A DNA stretch of 64,000 bases from DATJIG01 sp050260515 (GTDB taxonomy: Bacteria; Pseudomonadota; Alphaproteobacteria; SMXQ01). Every line of letters starts with the position of its first letter. The stretch's first letter is position 1. Location of the stretch: positions 15,594-79,593 of the forward strand of contig JBLNCI010000050.1 in assembly GCA_050260515.1 (NCBI GenBank), given 5' to 3'. Shown here in pieces: positions 1-8,876 of this stretch. The notes below the pieces were generated by a model that saw only the letters and a list, made by a program, of their open reading frames with translations, had not been told where the DNA came from and did not search any database. The position numbers were made by a program, and so were the translations under genes.

Positions 1-341
1 ACGAGGAGGTGTTCGGCCTCAAGACGATCCACACGGAGGAGAGCGGCGCGATCTACATGAGCGACGGCTACCTGACGCTGGCGCTGCTGCGGAACCGCGG
101 CGAGGCCACGCCGAGCGGGATCAATCACTTCGGCTTCACCGTCGACGACCTCGGGGAGGTCGAGGAGAAGCTCAAGAACTTCGACGAGCCGCTGGCGAAG
201 CGGCCATCGACGCGGCCGTTCGCCGAGTACCGGGCGATGGACCCGGACGGGAACCTGTTCGACGTGTCGGTGCATGGCTACGATCACGTCGAGTTCGAAG
301 CCGATCGTGCCGCCAAGACGAAGCGCGAAAAAGTCTCGTAG
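1..341 (+). CDS. VOC (glyoxalase/dioxygenase fold) protein, 5' end outside window
   Basis: The reading frame is already open at base 3 (codons for E-E-V-F-G-L-K-T), so the GTG at base 9 is probably internal and the N-terminus lies before the window. The visible 110 or so residues form the second half of a VOC domain: the strand and turn INHFGFTVDD and the closing stretch MDPDGNLFDVS, where metal ligands of this fold usually sit. The segment RPSTRPFAEYRAMDPDGN closely matches the first domain of the two-domain VOC protein at 3023-3826, so the two are local paralogues. The C-terminus is basic (KTKREK). Substrate is unknown; extradiol dioxygenase, glyoxalase or a non-enzymatic VOC protein are all possible. 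Confidence 0.8.
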   Translation, partial: EEVFGLKTIHTEESGAIYMSDGYLTLALLRNRGEATPSGINHFGFTVDDLGEVEEKLKNFDEPLAKRPSTRPFAEYRAMDPDGNLFDVSVHGYDHVEFEADRAAKTKREKVS

Positions 342-407
342 CCGGGATCGGCGGTCCGCGTCGGAGCGCCGGCGCGCCTTCAGTCATTCAGTCGGGAGAC
401 GCACGTC

Positions 408-1886
408 GTGCGAACGGAAAGCTGCGACATCATCGTGATCGGCGGCGGCAGCGCCGCCTTCGACGCCGCGGTGTCGGCGCGCAAGGCAGGCGCCGAGCGC
501 ATCGTCATGCTGGAGAAGGCGCCCGAGTCCGAGTACGGCGGCAATGCCCGCTACTCGGGCACGGGCTTCCGGTTCGTGCACGGCGGCAAGTCGGAGATCA
601 GGGAATTCGTGCCCGACGTCGACGCGGCGATGTTCGCGACCATGGAGATTCCGCCCTACTCCGCCGACGACTTCATGTCGGATCTCAACCGCATGACGCA
701 GGGGCGGATGAATCCCGGCCTCGCGAAAACGCTGGTGGAGGAGTCAAACTCCGCCGTCCGCTGGATGCGCGACGTCGGCATCAAGTGGGAGCCCTTGAAG
801 GAGCACGCGAAGGTCGATGGGAAGCTGTACTTCGAGCGCGGCATCGCGATCCACGTCGCCGGCGGCGGCGTCGGCCAGCTCACCCAATGGCGCAACATCG
901 CCGAAAAGCTCGGCATCGAGATCCGCTTCGACTCTCCGGTATGCGCCGTGCTCGGTGACATGCGGCGGATCGAGGGAGTGCGCGTACTGGGCCCGGACGG
1001 CGTCTACGAGTTGAAGGCGAAGGCCGTGATCGCCTGCGCCGGCGGCTTCCAGGCCAGCCCGGAGATGCGCGCACGCTATCTGGTCGGCAACACCGACGCG
1101 ATGAAGGTGCGCGGCAGCAAGCACGACACCGGCGAGGTGCTCCGCTATCTGATCGAGATCGGCGCCAAGACGTCCGGCCAATGGCAGAGCGGACACATGT
1201 CGCCGATCGACGCCAACGCGCCGGACTACGAGACCCCGCAGCACGAGGACGGCCGCGGCAATACCCAGAGCCGCTACGACTATCCCTTCGGGATCAGCGT
1301 CAACGGGCTTGGCGTGCGCTTCTTCGACGAGGGCGAGGCGCAGCATTCCTACACCTACGCCAAGACCGGGCGTGCGGTGCTCGCGCAGCCGGGCGGCCGC
1401 GCCTTCCAGCTCTACGACCAGAAGGGAATCAAGTGCTTCCGCTACCCGCACCACACGGCGACGTACGAGGAAGCCGGAACCATCGCCGAGCTCGCGAAGA
1501 AGATCGGGCTCGAGCCGAAGGTGCTGGTGCACACCGTGGAGACGTTCAACAAGGCGTGCCCTGACGACACGCCGTTCGATTGGCGCAAGCCCGACGGGCG
1601 CAAGACGAGAGGACTCGACATCCCGAAGTCGAACTGGGCGATCCGGCTCGACGAGCCGCCGTTCCGCGCCTATCCCGTCGTGTGCGGCATCACCTTCACC
1701 TTCGGCGGCGTGCAGGTCGACACCAAGGCCCAGGTGCTCAACACGATGGATCAGCCGATCAAGGGGCTGTTCGCGTCCGGCGACATCCTCGGGCTATTCT
1801 TCCACAACTACCCGTCGTTCACCGGCCAGACCCGCAACGCGGTGTTCGGGCGGCTCGCCGGCGCATCGGCGGTGGCGGAGAACTAG
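408..1886 (+). CDS. FAD-dependent dehydrogenase of the fumarate reductase/TcuA (tricarballylate dehydrogenase) type
   Basis: 492 residues from a GTG start with a GGGAGA ribosome-binding site about 8 bases upstream. The N-terminus has the dinucleotide-binding motif IIVIGGGSAAFDAA, followed by the LEKAPESEYGGNARYSGTGFR segment typical of the succinate dehydrogenase/fumarate reductase flavoprotein family; the C-terminus has the FAD-contacting FASGDILGLF and SFTGQTRNAVFGRLAG stretches. Length and the GGNARYSG sequence are close to tricarballylate dehydrogenase-like proteins, which are soluble and lack the His-flavin covalent link of SdhA. Downstream of a VOC protein and convergent with a Bug binding protein, it probably oxidises or reduces a small carboxylic acid. 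The exact substrate cannot be read from sequence. Confidence 0.85.
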   Translation: MRTESCDIIVIGGGSAAFDAAVSARKAGAERIVMLEKAPESEYGGNARYSGTGFRFVHGGKSEIREFVPDVDAAMFATMEIPPYSADDFMSDLNRMTQGRMNPGLAKTLVEESNSAVRWMRDVGIKWEPLKEHAKVDGKLYFERGIAIHVAGGGVGQLTQWRNIAEKLGIEIRFDSPVCAVLGDMRRIEGVRVLGPDGVYELKAKAVIACAGGFQASPEMRARYLVGNTDAMKVRGSKHDTGEVLRYLIEIGAKTSGQWQSGHMSPIDANAPDYETPQHEDGRGNTQSRYDYPFGISVNGLGVRFFDEGEAQHSYTYAKTGRAVLAQPGGRAFQLYDQKGIKCFRYPHHTATYEEAGTIAELAKKIGLEPKVLVHTVETFNKACPDDTPFDWRKPDGRKTRGLDIPKSNWAIRLDEPPFRAYPVVCGITFTFGGVQVDTKAQVLNTMDQPIKGLFASGDILGLFFHNYPSFTGQTRNAVFGRLAGASAVAEN

Positions 1887-1910
1887 CCGGCCGCGCGCGG
1901 CCGGAACGAA

Positions 1911-1938
1911 AAAGGGGCGGCCCGACGGCCGCCCCTTT
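1911..1938. terminator. Bidirectional rho-independent terminator
   Basis: A perfect 12-bp stem (AAAGGGGCGGCC / GGCCGCCCCTTT) with a CGAC loop lies between the convergent flavoprotein and Bug genes. A-rich sequence precedes it and T-rich sequence follows, so it can stop transcripts from both sides. Confidence 0.85.
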
Positions 1939-1959
1939 CCCGTTTCGCCCCGACGGCGC

Positions 1960-2997
1960 CTAGTGGGCCTGCGCCTCGGTCTTGGCGAGCTTCGCCTTTT
2001 CGATCAGCGCCGGCGGCGTGCCGAGGATGGCCTCTGCAATCGACTTCAGTTTGTCCGCACTTTGCGGATGGACGCCGATGTCGGCCTTCGCCGCGTCGGC
2101 GCGGAACGCCGGATCCTGCATCGTCTCCTCGAACGACTTGCGCAGCGCCGCGAGGCGATCGTCCGGGACCCCCGGCGTCGTCAGGTACGGGCGCCCGAGT
2201 GCGAGCTCCCCCGAGAACAGCGCGAAGATCTGGCGCTGCTCGTCGTTCTGCGCGAGGTCGGTCAGGAGCGGCGTGTCCTTGAACTCGGGGTCGCGCTCCA
2301 TGCCGAACTGCACCAGCATGATGATCTTGTGGTCGCGCACATAATCCGGGTTCTGCGACCGCAGGCTGGAGAAGAAGTTCCCGGCGCGGCCCTGAACCTC
2401 GCCCCGCTCCATGGCGAGATGGATCTCGGCCGTCGACTTGTAGCCCGTGACCAGCTTGAACTTCGTGCCGAGCAGGTTGTTCATCAGCGTCGGCCACAGC
2501 GTCGTGTACGAGCCGGCGCCGGTGCCTCCCATGGTGATCTCCTGGGTCTTCGCGTCGGCCCACGTCTTCACCGGCACCGTGTGCCAGACGTAGAGATTCA
2601 TGTTGTCGACGTCGCTGCCGCCGATCCACAGGAACTTGGCGGCGTCGTACTGCGCGCCCTTGCCGTCGATCTTCTGATACAGCACGAACGACGGCAGGAT
2701 CGCCGCGATGTGCGTGCCGTCCTTCGGCGCCACGTTATACATGAAGTTGGTCGCCTGCAGGTGCCCGGCGCCGGTCATGTTCTTCGGCACGATCGTCGGC
2801 TTGCCCGGGATGTGATTGCCCCAGTGCTTGGCGACGATGCGGGCGTTGGCGTCGACGCCGCCGCCGACGCCCGTCGAGATGATCATGGTCATCTGCTTGC
2901 CGGTGTAGAAGTCGGAGATCGCGTCGGCCGAGGCCGGACGCGAAGCGACGATGCCGGTCGCGACGGCCACCGCGACCGCGAGATGTTTTCCGCGCAT
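1960..2997 (-). CDS. Bug/TctC-family periplasmic substrate-binding protein
   Basis: 345 residues. The N-terminal signal peptide (MRGKHLAVAVAVATGIVASRPASA) is followed by the family hallmarks of tripartite tricarboxylate transporter receptors: the first strand with TMIISTGVGGGVDANARI, then a GKPTIVPKNMTGAG loop and a GDxxxNMNLYVW-like central region. Such proteins bind carboxylates or aromatic acids in the periplasm and hand them to a TctAB membrane pair, or act as sensors. It is the last gene of a minus-strand run amidohydrolase - Bug - VOC - Bug. GAGGA lies just upstream of the ATG. No TctA or TctB gene is in the window, so it is an orphan receptor. Ligand unknown. Confidence 0.88.
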   Translation of the reverse strand: MRGKHLAVAVAVATGIVASRPASADAISDFYTGKQMTMIISTGVGGGVDANARIVAKHWGNHIPGKPTIVPKNMTGAGHLQATNFMYNVAPKDGTHIAAILPSFVLYQKIDGKGAQYDAAKFLWIGGSDVDNMNLYVWHTVPVKTWADAKTQEITMGGTGAGSYTTLWPTLMNNLLGTKFKLVTGYKSTAEIHLAMERGEVQGRAGNFFSSLRSQNPDYVRDHKIIMLVQFGMERDPEFKDTPLLTDLAQNDEQRQIFALFSGELALGRPYLTTPGVPDDRLAALRKSFEETMQDPAFRADAAKADIGVHPQSADKLKSIAEAILGTPPALIEKAKLAKTEAQAH

Positions 2998-3022
2998 GAA
3001 TGTCCTCTGTTGGTCGGACGGT

Positions 3023-3826
3023 TCAGTTCTTCTCCGATACGTCGAGGTAGACCCCCTCGATGTCCGTCAGATGAAAGCAGCCGAGCGGGCAGCGCTGGAA
3101 CAGCTCCAGCCGCGCCTTTCCTTCGTCGCCGTAGCCAAGCGGCTTGGTCACCATCTTCGGGTTCTGGCCGATCAGATCGTCCATGTCGCGCTTCAACGCG
3201 TCGATACTTTCGACCTTGAAGCCGATGTGCTCGAGGCCGAGCGGCATCGGATCGTGACCGACGAAATCGGACATCTTCCACGGCGTGATCATCAGGGTCA
3301 CGCGACCGTCCGACAGGTAGTAGTTGCCGTCGCTCGGCCGGTTGAGCGTCTTCAGCTCAAACACCTCGGCGTAGAACTGGGCGCAGCGCTCGGCGTTCTT
3401 CGTCCGGAGCGCGATGTGGTCGATGTAGCGCGGCTGCTCCCAGTTGTTCTCGGCGAAGATGTCCTTGGCGTTGGCCGAGCCCTTCTCCGCGAGATCGAAC
3501 ACGTTCACATCCGGGTCGTGAGCGCTGTAGGCGGCGTTCGGGCGCACCGACGGCCGCTGCACGAACTCGAGCTTCGGATCGAACTTGCGGATGCGCTCGA
3601 GCGCGAGCTTCAGGTCCGTGACCTCGAACCCGAAATGGTCGAGACCGCTGCGCCGCCCTTCGCGGCGCGGGATGTTGTTGAGGCCGATCTGGCCGTCGCC
3701 GAGCGGCACCGCGCGGGCCGGGCGCGGCTTGCTCGACGTCTTCATCCCGAACAGCGCCTCGTAGAACTTGGCGTTGATGGCGTAACTATCGCTTGTGATG
3801 GCGAGGTGGTTGATCTTCGCGAACAT
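3023..3826 (-). CDS. Two-domain VOC protein (extradiol dioxygenase/glyoxalase fold)
   Basis: 267 residues with two VOC modules, about residues 1-125 and 130-260. Domain 1 starts MFAKINHLAITSDSY and carries LDHFGFEVTDL; domain 2 starts PRYIDHIALRTKNAERCAQFY and carries LEHIGFKVESID. The histidines at DHIAL and the acidic residues near each domain end are in the places that ligate metal in extradiol dioxygenases. The start is 2 bases after the stop of the upstream Bug gene, implying translational coupling. Context (Bug proteins, amidohydrolase) suggests ring-cleavage or a related step in catabolism of an organic acid. Paralogous to the truncated protein at the window start. Confidence 0.85.
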   Translation of the reverse strand: MFAKINHLAITSDSYAINAKFYEALFGMKTSSKPRPARAVPLGDGQIGLNNIPRREGRRSGLDHFGFEVTDLKLALERIRKFDPKLEFVQRPSVRPNAAYSAHDPDVNVFDLAEKGSANAKDIFAENNWEQPRYIDHIALRTKNAERCAQFYAEVFELKTLNRPSDGNYYLSDGRVTLMITPWKMSDFVGHDPMPLGLEHIGFKVESIDALKRDMDDLIGQNPKMVTKPLGYGDEGKARLELFQRCPLGCFHLTDIEGVYLDVSEKN

Positions 3827-3828
3827 AC

Positions 3829-4878
3829 CTACTTCTTCTCCGGGACGAAAATCGCGGTGACCTTGTCGATGATCGGTTGCGGCGTGTTGTACATCTTGGT
3901 GAGCAGGTCGTGCACCCGCTTGCCGTCGATCGCGTCGATCTCGAGATTGAGCTTCTTGGCCTCGGCGAGCAGCGCCGGATCGCGCACCGTCTCCATGAAG
4001 GATTCCTGGAGGATCTTGACGCGATCGGCGGGAACGCTGTCCGCCGCGACGTACGGACGGCCCATCAGCAGCGATGCCACCGCGAGCTCCATTTCCTGAC
4101 GATCCTCAGGCGTCTTGGCGAAGTCGAGCACCAGCGGCACGTCCGGAAGCTCCGGGTGCTTCTCGAGCGCAATCTGCACCAGCGGGATGATCTTCCCGTC
4201 CTTCAGCCAGTCGCCACGACCGCTCTTCAGGGTGCCGTAGAACGGCCCGGCGCTGCCCTGGACTTCGCCGCGCTCCATGGCGAGGAACACCTCGGTCTGA
4301 CCGACGTAACCGTGAATCACGTTGAATTTCGTGCCCGCGGTCGCGTTCATCAGCCGGGCGTAGATGGTGTTCGACGTCGCGGCACCCGACGAGCCCGTCG
4401 TCACTTCCTTCTGCTGCAAGTCCTGGAAGGTCTTGATCCCCGCGGTGTGCCACATCACCGTGACGCCGACCTCCTTGGCCATCGAGCCAAGCCAGTTCAT
4501 CTTGAGCACGTCGAACTGGGCGTTCTCCTTGCCGCCGGAGATGCCCATCATCGGCTCGTAGCCGATGCTGTTCTGCACGGCGCCGACCGTGAGGCCGTCC
4601 TTCGGGGCGCCGAAGGCGATGTAGTTCATCGCCTTGAGACTTCCTGCGCCCGGGAGATTCTGGACAACGACCTCAGGCTTGCCCGGGATGTGATCCGGCC
4701 AATGGCGAGCGAGCAGGCGCGCATTTGCGTCGTATCCGCCGCCGCTCCCGGACCCGACGACCAGCTTGATCTGCTTCCCCTTGTAGAAGTCGTCGGCCGT
4801 CGCAGGCTGTGCAAGGACTCCGAGCACCGCCAACGCCAGCGCCGGGCGGACGATGCGTCCCAGAATGTCGCTCATCAT
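3829..4878 (-). CDS. Bug/TctC-family periplasmic substrate-binding protein
   Basis: 349 residues from the ATG at 4878, which has GGGGAGA 4 bases upstream; a longer frame to 4929 would put charged residues in front of the signal peptide. The signal peptide runs to about PATA-DD, then the family motif KLVVGSGSGGGYDANARLLARHWPDHIPGKP begins in shorter pieces typical of Bug proteins. It shares the layout of the 1960-2997 paralogue, including the PGAGSLKAMNY loop, and ends with the helix INMYNTPQPIIDKV-like tail seen in this group. It lies between an amidohydrolase and a VOC protein in one operon. An extracytoplasmic receptor for a small acid, ligand unknown, with no partner permease nearby. Confidence 0.88.
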   Translation of the reverse strand: MMSDILGRIVRPALALAVLGVLAQPATADDFYKGKQIKLVVGSGSGGGYDANARLLARHWPDHIPGKPEVVVQNLPGAGSLKAMNYIAFGAPKDGLTVGAVQNSIGYEPMMGISGGKENAQFDVLKMNWLGSMAKEVGVTVMWHTAGIKTFQDLQQKEVTTGSSGAATSNTIYARLMNATAGTKFNVIHGYVGQTEVFLAMERGEVQGSAGPFYGTLKSGRGDWLKDGKIIPLVQIALEKHPELPDVPLVLDFAKTPEDRQEMELAVASLLMGRPYVAADSVPADRVKILQESFMETVRDPALLAEAKKLNLEIDAIDGKRVHDLLTKMYNTPQPIIDKVTAIFVPEKK

Positions 4879-4925
4879 GCTCTCCCCTGTCCTAACCTTC
4901 TTATCGTGCGCCCCGAATCCCGGAA

Positions 4926-5984
4926 TCAATTGAGCTTGAGCCCGTAAAGCTTCAGCGCGTTCGGCCCGAGGATCTTGTCCACGCTCGCGGGCGCCACCAT
5001 GCCGCTTTCGCGCAGGATGCGCAGCGCTTCGATCTGCGCCGAGGTATCGGTGTGTCCGTAATCAGTGCCGATGATCAGATTATCGTCCCCGACGCGGTCG
5101 ACGATATAGCGGATGTCATCGGTGGTCTCGACGGTGACCCAGATGTTGTTGTCCTTAAGCGGATTGGCCGCGAGCCGGCGCCCTTTGCGCTTGAGGCGCT
5201 TCTCGACGTCTCCCAATGCGTACGGCACCCAGCCCGCAGACGCCTCGATGAACGCCCAGCGCAGGCTCGGATACTTCTTCGGGATCTCGAACTCCAGCAG
5301 CCAGTGGAACTGGGCGACCATGGCCAGCTTGAACCGCGCGAAGTTGTGCCCCTCGTGGAACGCCACGTTGTGATAGCTCGCGTTGCCCGAGTGGAACGCG
5401 AGCGCGAGGTCGAGCTCCTCGGCCGCCTCGAACAGCGGCTCGAAATAAGACTCGCCGACGTAGCGCTCGCACTCGAACGGACGGACGAAGATGCAGCAAG
5501 CGCCGTGGTCCTTCGCGAATTTGAGTTCGTCGCGGATCTTGTGCGGCGAGAACAGCGGCGCCATCGCGGCCCAGCGCAGGCGGTCGCCCGAGGCCTTCCA
5601 GATATCCGCCATCCACCGGTTGTAGGCCCGGAACTGCGCAAGCTCCTGATCGGCATCGCGCGCCGTCGGCACGAGGAAGATGGTCGGATAGAGCACCTGG
5701 ACGTCGATGTTGAGCTGGTCCATGTGCTGGAGGCGCGTCTTGACGTTGCCCATCTCGCGGGCGTCGTCGCTCAGCCCCTCGGTGTCGATGTTCTTGTCGG
5801 CCGGTTGGATGTGGTTCCCGGCGTACCAGTATTCCTTCTGCGACGTTCCCCGGTTCGTCAGCGCCCCGGCATCTCCCTGCACCTGACGCAACACCATCGG
5901 TGCGAACTTCCGCTCGTCGGTCGCGAGATAGCTCCAGGTGCGGTGGGACTCGATGACATGCGCATCGGAATCAATGGTGGGCAT
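4926..5984 (-). CDS. Amidohydrolase family 2 (ACMSD-like metal-dependent hydrolase/decarboxylase)
   Basis: 352 residues starting at MPTIDSDAHVIE, which is where this family normally begins; an upstream frame to 6131 codes for unlike, arginine-rich sequence and is rejected. Metal-site candidates are the D-x-D-x-H cluster at the N-terminus, the His of LAFHSGNASYHN and the Asp of LIIGTDYGHTDT. These place it with aminocarboxymuconate-semialdehyde decarboxylase-like and related TIM-barrel enzymes that act on aromatic-derived carboxylates. It is the first gene of the minus-strand operon with two Bug proteins and a VOC protein, fitting a catabolic pathway whose substrate cannot be identified. Divergent from the TAXI gene at 6143. 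Confidence 0.88.
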   Translation of the reverse strand: MPTIDSDAHVIESHRTWSYLATDERKFAPMVLRQVQGDAGALTNRGTSQKEYWYAGNHIQPADKNIDTEGLSDDAREMGNVKTRLQHMDQLNIDVQVLYPTIFLVPTARDADQELAQFRAYNRWMADIWKASGDRLRWAAMAPLFSPHKIRDELKFAKDHGACCIFVRPFECERYVGESYFEPLFEAAEELDLALAFHSGNASYHNVAFHEGHNFARFKLAMVAQFHWLLEFEIPKKYPSLRWAFIEASAGWVPYALGDVEKRLKRKGRRLAANPLKDNNIWVTVETTDDIRYIVDRVGDDNLIIGTDYGHTDTSAQIEALRILRESGMVAPASVDKILGPNALKLYGLKLN

Positions 5985-6142
5985 CACAGGCCTCAAATAA
6001 TGAAACGTCGGTTCACAACAGGGCCGATTGTAGGTGGCCGCCGGAGTCCGTTCAACGGCGCCCAGATTGCGCCGCGTTATGGGCACTTGCCTCCGCCTCC
6101 GGACAGTCCACAATCGGAGCGCGACCGCCACGGACGATCAAG

Positions 6143-7477
6143 ATGCGCGACGCCCTGAAGGTGTATCTGCCGCTCATCGCGCTGCTGCTCGCGGCGGGGC
6201 TGGCGCTGTGGCAATGGATGGAACCGCCTCCGCCGAGCGACCTGATCATTGCCGCGGGCCCCGAGGACGGCGCCTACTCGGCGTTCGCCAAGCGCTACCA
6301 GGCGATCCTGGCCGAGGGCGGCCTGACCCTCGAAGTGCTGCATACGTCCGGATCAGCGGAAAACCAGCAACTTCTCACCGAAGGAAAGGCCGGCGCGGCG
6401 TTCATTCAGGGTGGTACCGTCCCGCGCAACCCGGAGACCGGCGCCACGCCGGAGGGAATTCAAAGCCTCGCGTCGATCGCGTTCGAGCCGCTGTGGGTGT
6501 TCGTTCGCGGCGTCCGATCCCCGCAGCGTCTGTCGCAACTTGCCGGCAAGCGGCTCGCGGTCGATGATGAGAGCAGCGGAACGCACACGCTGGCGGTCAC
6601 GCTGCTCGCTGCAAGCGGCATTGGGGCGTCCAACGCGCGGCTCCTGCCGATGGCCGGCAGCGATGCCGCGGCCGCGCTGCTCGCCGGAAGGATCGATGCG
6701 GTGTTCGCGGTGGGAACGACGATCCCCCGTGCCCTGCAGCCGCTGGTTGAGGCGCCTGACGTGCACCTGATGAATTTCGTGCAGGCGGACGCGTATCACC
6801 ACCGTTTTCCGTTCCTGTCCTCCGTCGTCCTGCCGCGGGGCGGTCTGGATCTCGCCCGCGACATCCCGTCGCGCCCGATCACCCTGCTGGCCCCGGTCAC
6901 GCAACTCGTCGCCCGCGACGACATCAATCCGGCCCTGGCAGATGCCGTGCTCGATGCCGCGCGCCGCGTACATCGGACCGGCAGCGTCTTCGACCGCCCG
7001 GAAACCTTCCCGTCCCGGGATTTCGCGGAGCTGCCTCTCAATGCCGAGGCCGAACGCTACTTCCGCTCCGGCCCTTCGCTCGCGCGCCGGTATCTCCCCT
7101 TCTGGGCGGCGAGCGTGGTCGAGCGGGCGCTCATCCTGGTCCTGCCGTTGATCACCCTCGCCATTCCCCTGATCAAATTCGCGCCCTCGATCTATCGCTG
7201 GCAGGTGAGCCGCCGGATCCTGAAGTGGTACCGCCATCTGCGCGACATCGAGATCGAGGCGCGCTCGGAGCTCACGCATGAGCGCCGCGCGGTGTTGATC
7301 GATCGGCTCGACGCCATCGCCCGCCAGGTCGCGGACACGGTCGTGCCGAGCGGATATTCGCAGAGCCTCTACGATCTCCGCGAGCACATCGAATTCGTCC
7401 GGCGCTGCGTCAACGACGGAAGCGGGCACGCGGTCGGCGCGGCGGAACCGGTGGTCAAGGCGGCGGCAACCGGCTAA
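6143..7477 (+). CDS. TAXI-family TRAP-type substrate-binding protein with C-terminal membrane anchor
   Basis: 444 residues. An N-terminal hydrophobic segment (about residues 8-25) is followed by a TAXI (TRAP-associated extracytoplasmic immunogenic) binding domain: IIAAGPEDGAYSAFAKRY, then LHTSGSAENQQLLTEGKAGAAFIQGGTV and RLAVDDESSGTHTLAV. Around residues 320-345 (VERALILVLPLITLAIPLIKF) there is a second membrane segment, and the last 90 residues are a charged, probably cytoplasmic helical tail. This differs from a plain secreted TAXI receptor and suggests a sensor-like or anchored role. No TRAP permease is encoded nearby. A TauE/SafE exporter follows 38 bases downstream, perhaps in the same transcript. 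Confidence 0.85.
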   Translation: MRDALKVYLPLIALLLAAGLALWQWMEPPPPSDLIIAAGPEDGAYSAFAKRYQAILAEGGLTLEVLHTSGSAENQQLLTEGKAGAAFIQGGTVPRNPETGATPEGIQSLASIAFEPLWVFVRGVRSPQRLSQLAGKRLAVDDESSGTHTLAVTLLAASGIGASNARLLPMAGSDAAAALLAGRIDAVFAVGTTIPRALQPLVEAPDVHLMNFVQADAYHHRFPFLSSVVLPRGGLDLARDIPSRPITLLAPVTQLVARDDINPALADAVLDAARRVHRTGSVFDRPETFPSRDFAELPLNAEAERYFRSGPSLARRYLPFWAASVVERALILVLPLITLAIPLIKFAPSIYRWQVSRRILKWYRHLRDIEIEARSELTHERRAVLIDRLDAIARQVADTVVPSGYSQSLYDLREHIEFVRRCVNDGSGHAVGAAEPVVKAAATG

Positions 7478-7515
7478 AACGACCGAGCCCCTTCCTCGAT
7501 CGCGACGCTTCCGAC

Positions 7516-8334
7516 ATGGATTCCACCTCGATCGCCGTTCTTGCCCTGGCCCTCGTCGGGACCGGCGCATTCAGCGGATTTCTCGCCGGCCTGCTCGGCG
7601 TCGGCGGCGGTATCGTGATCGTCCCGACGCTGTTCCTCGTGTTCGACGCCTTCAATGTCGATCCCTCGATCCGCATGCAGGTGGCGGTCGGTACCTCGCT
7701 GGCGACCATTATCCCGACGTCGATCATGTCGGCGCGCAGCCACGAGCGCAAAGGCGCCATCGACCATGCACTGCTGCGCACCATGGCCCCGCCGGTGTTC
7801 GTCGGCGTGGTCATCGGGACGGTGCTCGCCGGAATCGTGTCGGGACACGTGCTCACCGCGGTATTCGCGACCGTGGCGTTGATCGTCGCGCTCAACATGG
7901 GAATCGGCGCGGGCGCGTTCGCCATCGCGCACAAGCTGCCGGGCAAGGCCGGCATCGGCGCGCTCGGCGCAGTCATCGGAGCCGTGTCGGCGATGATGGG
8001 CATCGGCGGCGGAACGCTCACCGTCCCGACACTGTCCCTCTTCAGCTATCCCATCCACCGCGCCGTCGGCACTGCGTCGCTCCTCGGGCTCATCATCTCG
8101 GTACCCGGAGCGATCGGGTTCATGATCACCGGCTGGGGCCAGCCGCTGCTGCCTCCCTTCTGCATCGGCTACGTGAACTGGGTCGGATTCCTGCTCATCG
8201 TCCCCACGTCGATGCTCACAGCGCCTCTTGGCGCGAAGACGGCACATGCCATCAGCCGTCAGGCGCTGTCCCGCGCTTTCGCCCTCTTCCTCGCCATCAC
8301 CTCGGTGAAACTGTTCCTCAGCCTGATGCGTTAG
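7516..8334 (+). CDS. TauE/SafE-family sulfite/organosulfur anion exporter-like membrane protein
   Basis: 272 residues with about eight membrane segments. The two glycine-rich repeats that define the family are visible: FLAGLLGVGGGIVIVPTLF near residue 22 and AMMGIGGGTLTVPTLSLF near residue 160, each followed by a conserved amphipathic turn (MQVAVGTSLA, HRAVGTASLL). Members export sulfite, taurine-derived sulfonates or related anions. Located between the TAXI protein and a macrodomain protein; the sulfate import operon is 5 kb away. Actual substrate unknown. Confidence 0.9.
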   Translation: MDSTSIAVLALALVGTGAFSGFLAGLLGVGGGIVIVPTLFLVFDAFNVDPSIRMQVAVGTSLATIIPTSIMSARSHERKGAIDHALLRTMAPPVFVGVVIGTVLAGIVSGHVLTAVFATVALIVALNMGIGAGAFAIAHKLPGKAGIGALGAVIGAVSAMMGIGGGTLTVPTLSLFSYPIHRAVGTASLLGLIISVPGAIGFMITGWGQPLLPPFCIGYVNWVGFLLIVPTSMLTAPLGAKTAHAISRQALSRAFALFLAITSVKLFLSLMR

Positions 8335-8353
8335 CCGCACCGGAGGAGGTCGG

Positions 8354-8875
8354 ATGGGCAGCTCCACACCCACACTTCGCGTCGAGCGGGGCGACATCAC
8401 CACCTACGCCGTCGATGCGATCGTCAACGCTGCGAACGAAGCGCTGACGCCGGGCGGTGGCGTCTGCGGTGCGATCCACCGTGCCGCAGGCCCCGAGCTT
8501 GCTATCGCGTGCGCCCGAATCGGCGGATGTCCGACCGGCGAGGCACGCCTCACACCCGGATTCCGTCTACCGACACGCTTCGTGATTCACGCCGTCGGTC
8601 CCGTCTGGCGCGGAGGGCAGGCCGGCGAAGATCGGCTGCTCGAGAGCTGCTACCGCGCGATTGCCGACATCGCCCGGCAGCAATCGCTCCGCACCCTGGC
8701 GGTGCCGGCGATCTCCACCGGCATATTTGGATTTCCGTCGGATCGGGCGGCGCGGATCGCGACCGCGACGATGGCGGCTGCCCTCGCCGGAACCGCGACG
8801 ACCGTCACGTTCGTGGCGTTCGCGGCCGAGAGCGAGCGCGACCTGAGCGCCGCGGTCGCGGCGCTCAGGTCGTGA
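8354..8875 (+). CDS. Macrodomain protein, O-acetyl-ADP-ribose deacetylase-like
   Basis: 173 residues forming a single macrodomain. Visible ADP-ribose-binding motifs are VDAIVNAANEALTPGGGVCGAIH (loop 1, with the Asn-Ala-Ala-Asn and triple Gly) and the second loop VPAISTGIFGFP. These match the MacroD/YmdB type that removes O-acetyl groups from ADP-ribose or mono-ADP-ribose from proteins. A GGAGGAGG ribosome-binding site sits about 8 bases before the ATG, and the gene follows the TauE gene by 19 bases. It ends one base before the convergent Bug gene. Cytoplasmic. Confidence 0.92.
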   Translation: MGSSTPTLRVERGDITTYAVDAIVNAANEALTPGGGVCGAIHRAAGPELAIACARIGGCPTGEARLTPGFRLPTRFVIHAVGPVWRGGQAGEDRLLESCYRAIADIARQQSLRTLAVPAISTGIFGFPSDRAARIATATMAAALAGTATTVTFVAFAAESERDLSAAVAALRS

Positions 8876-8876
8876 C

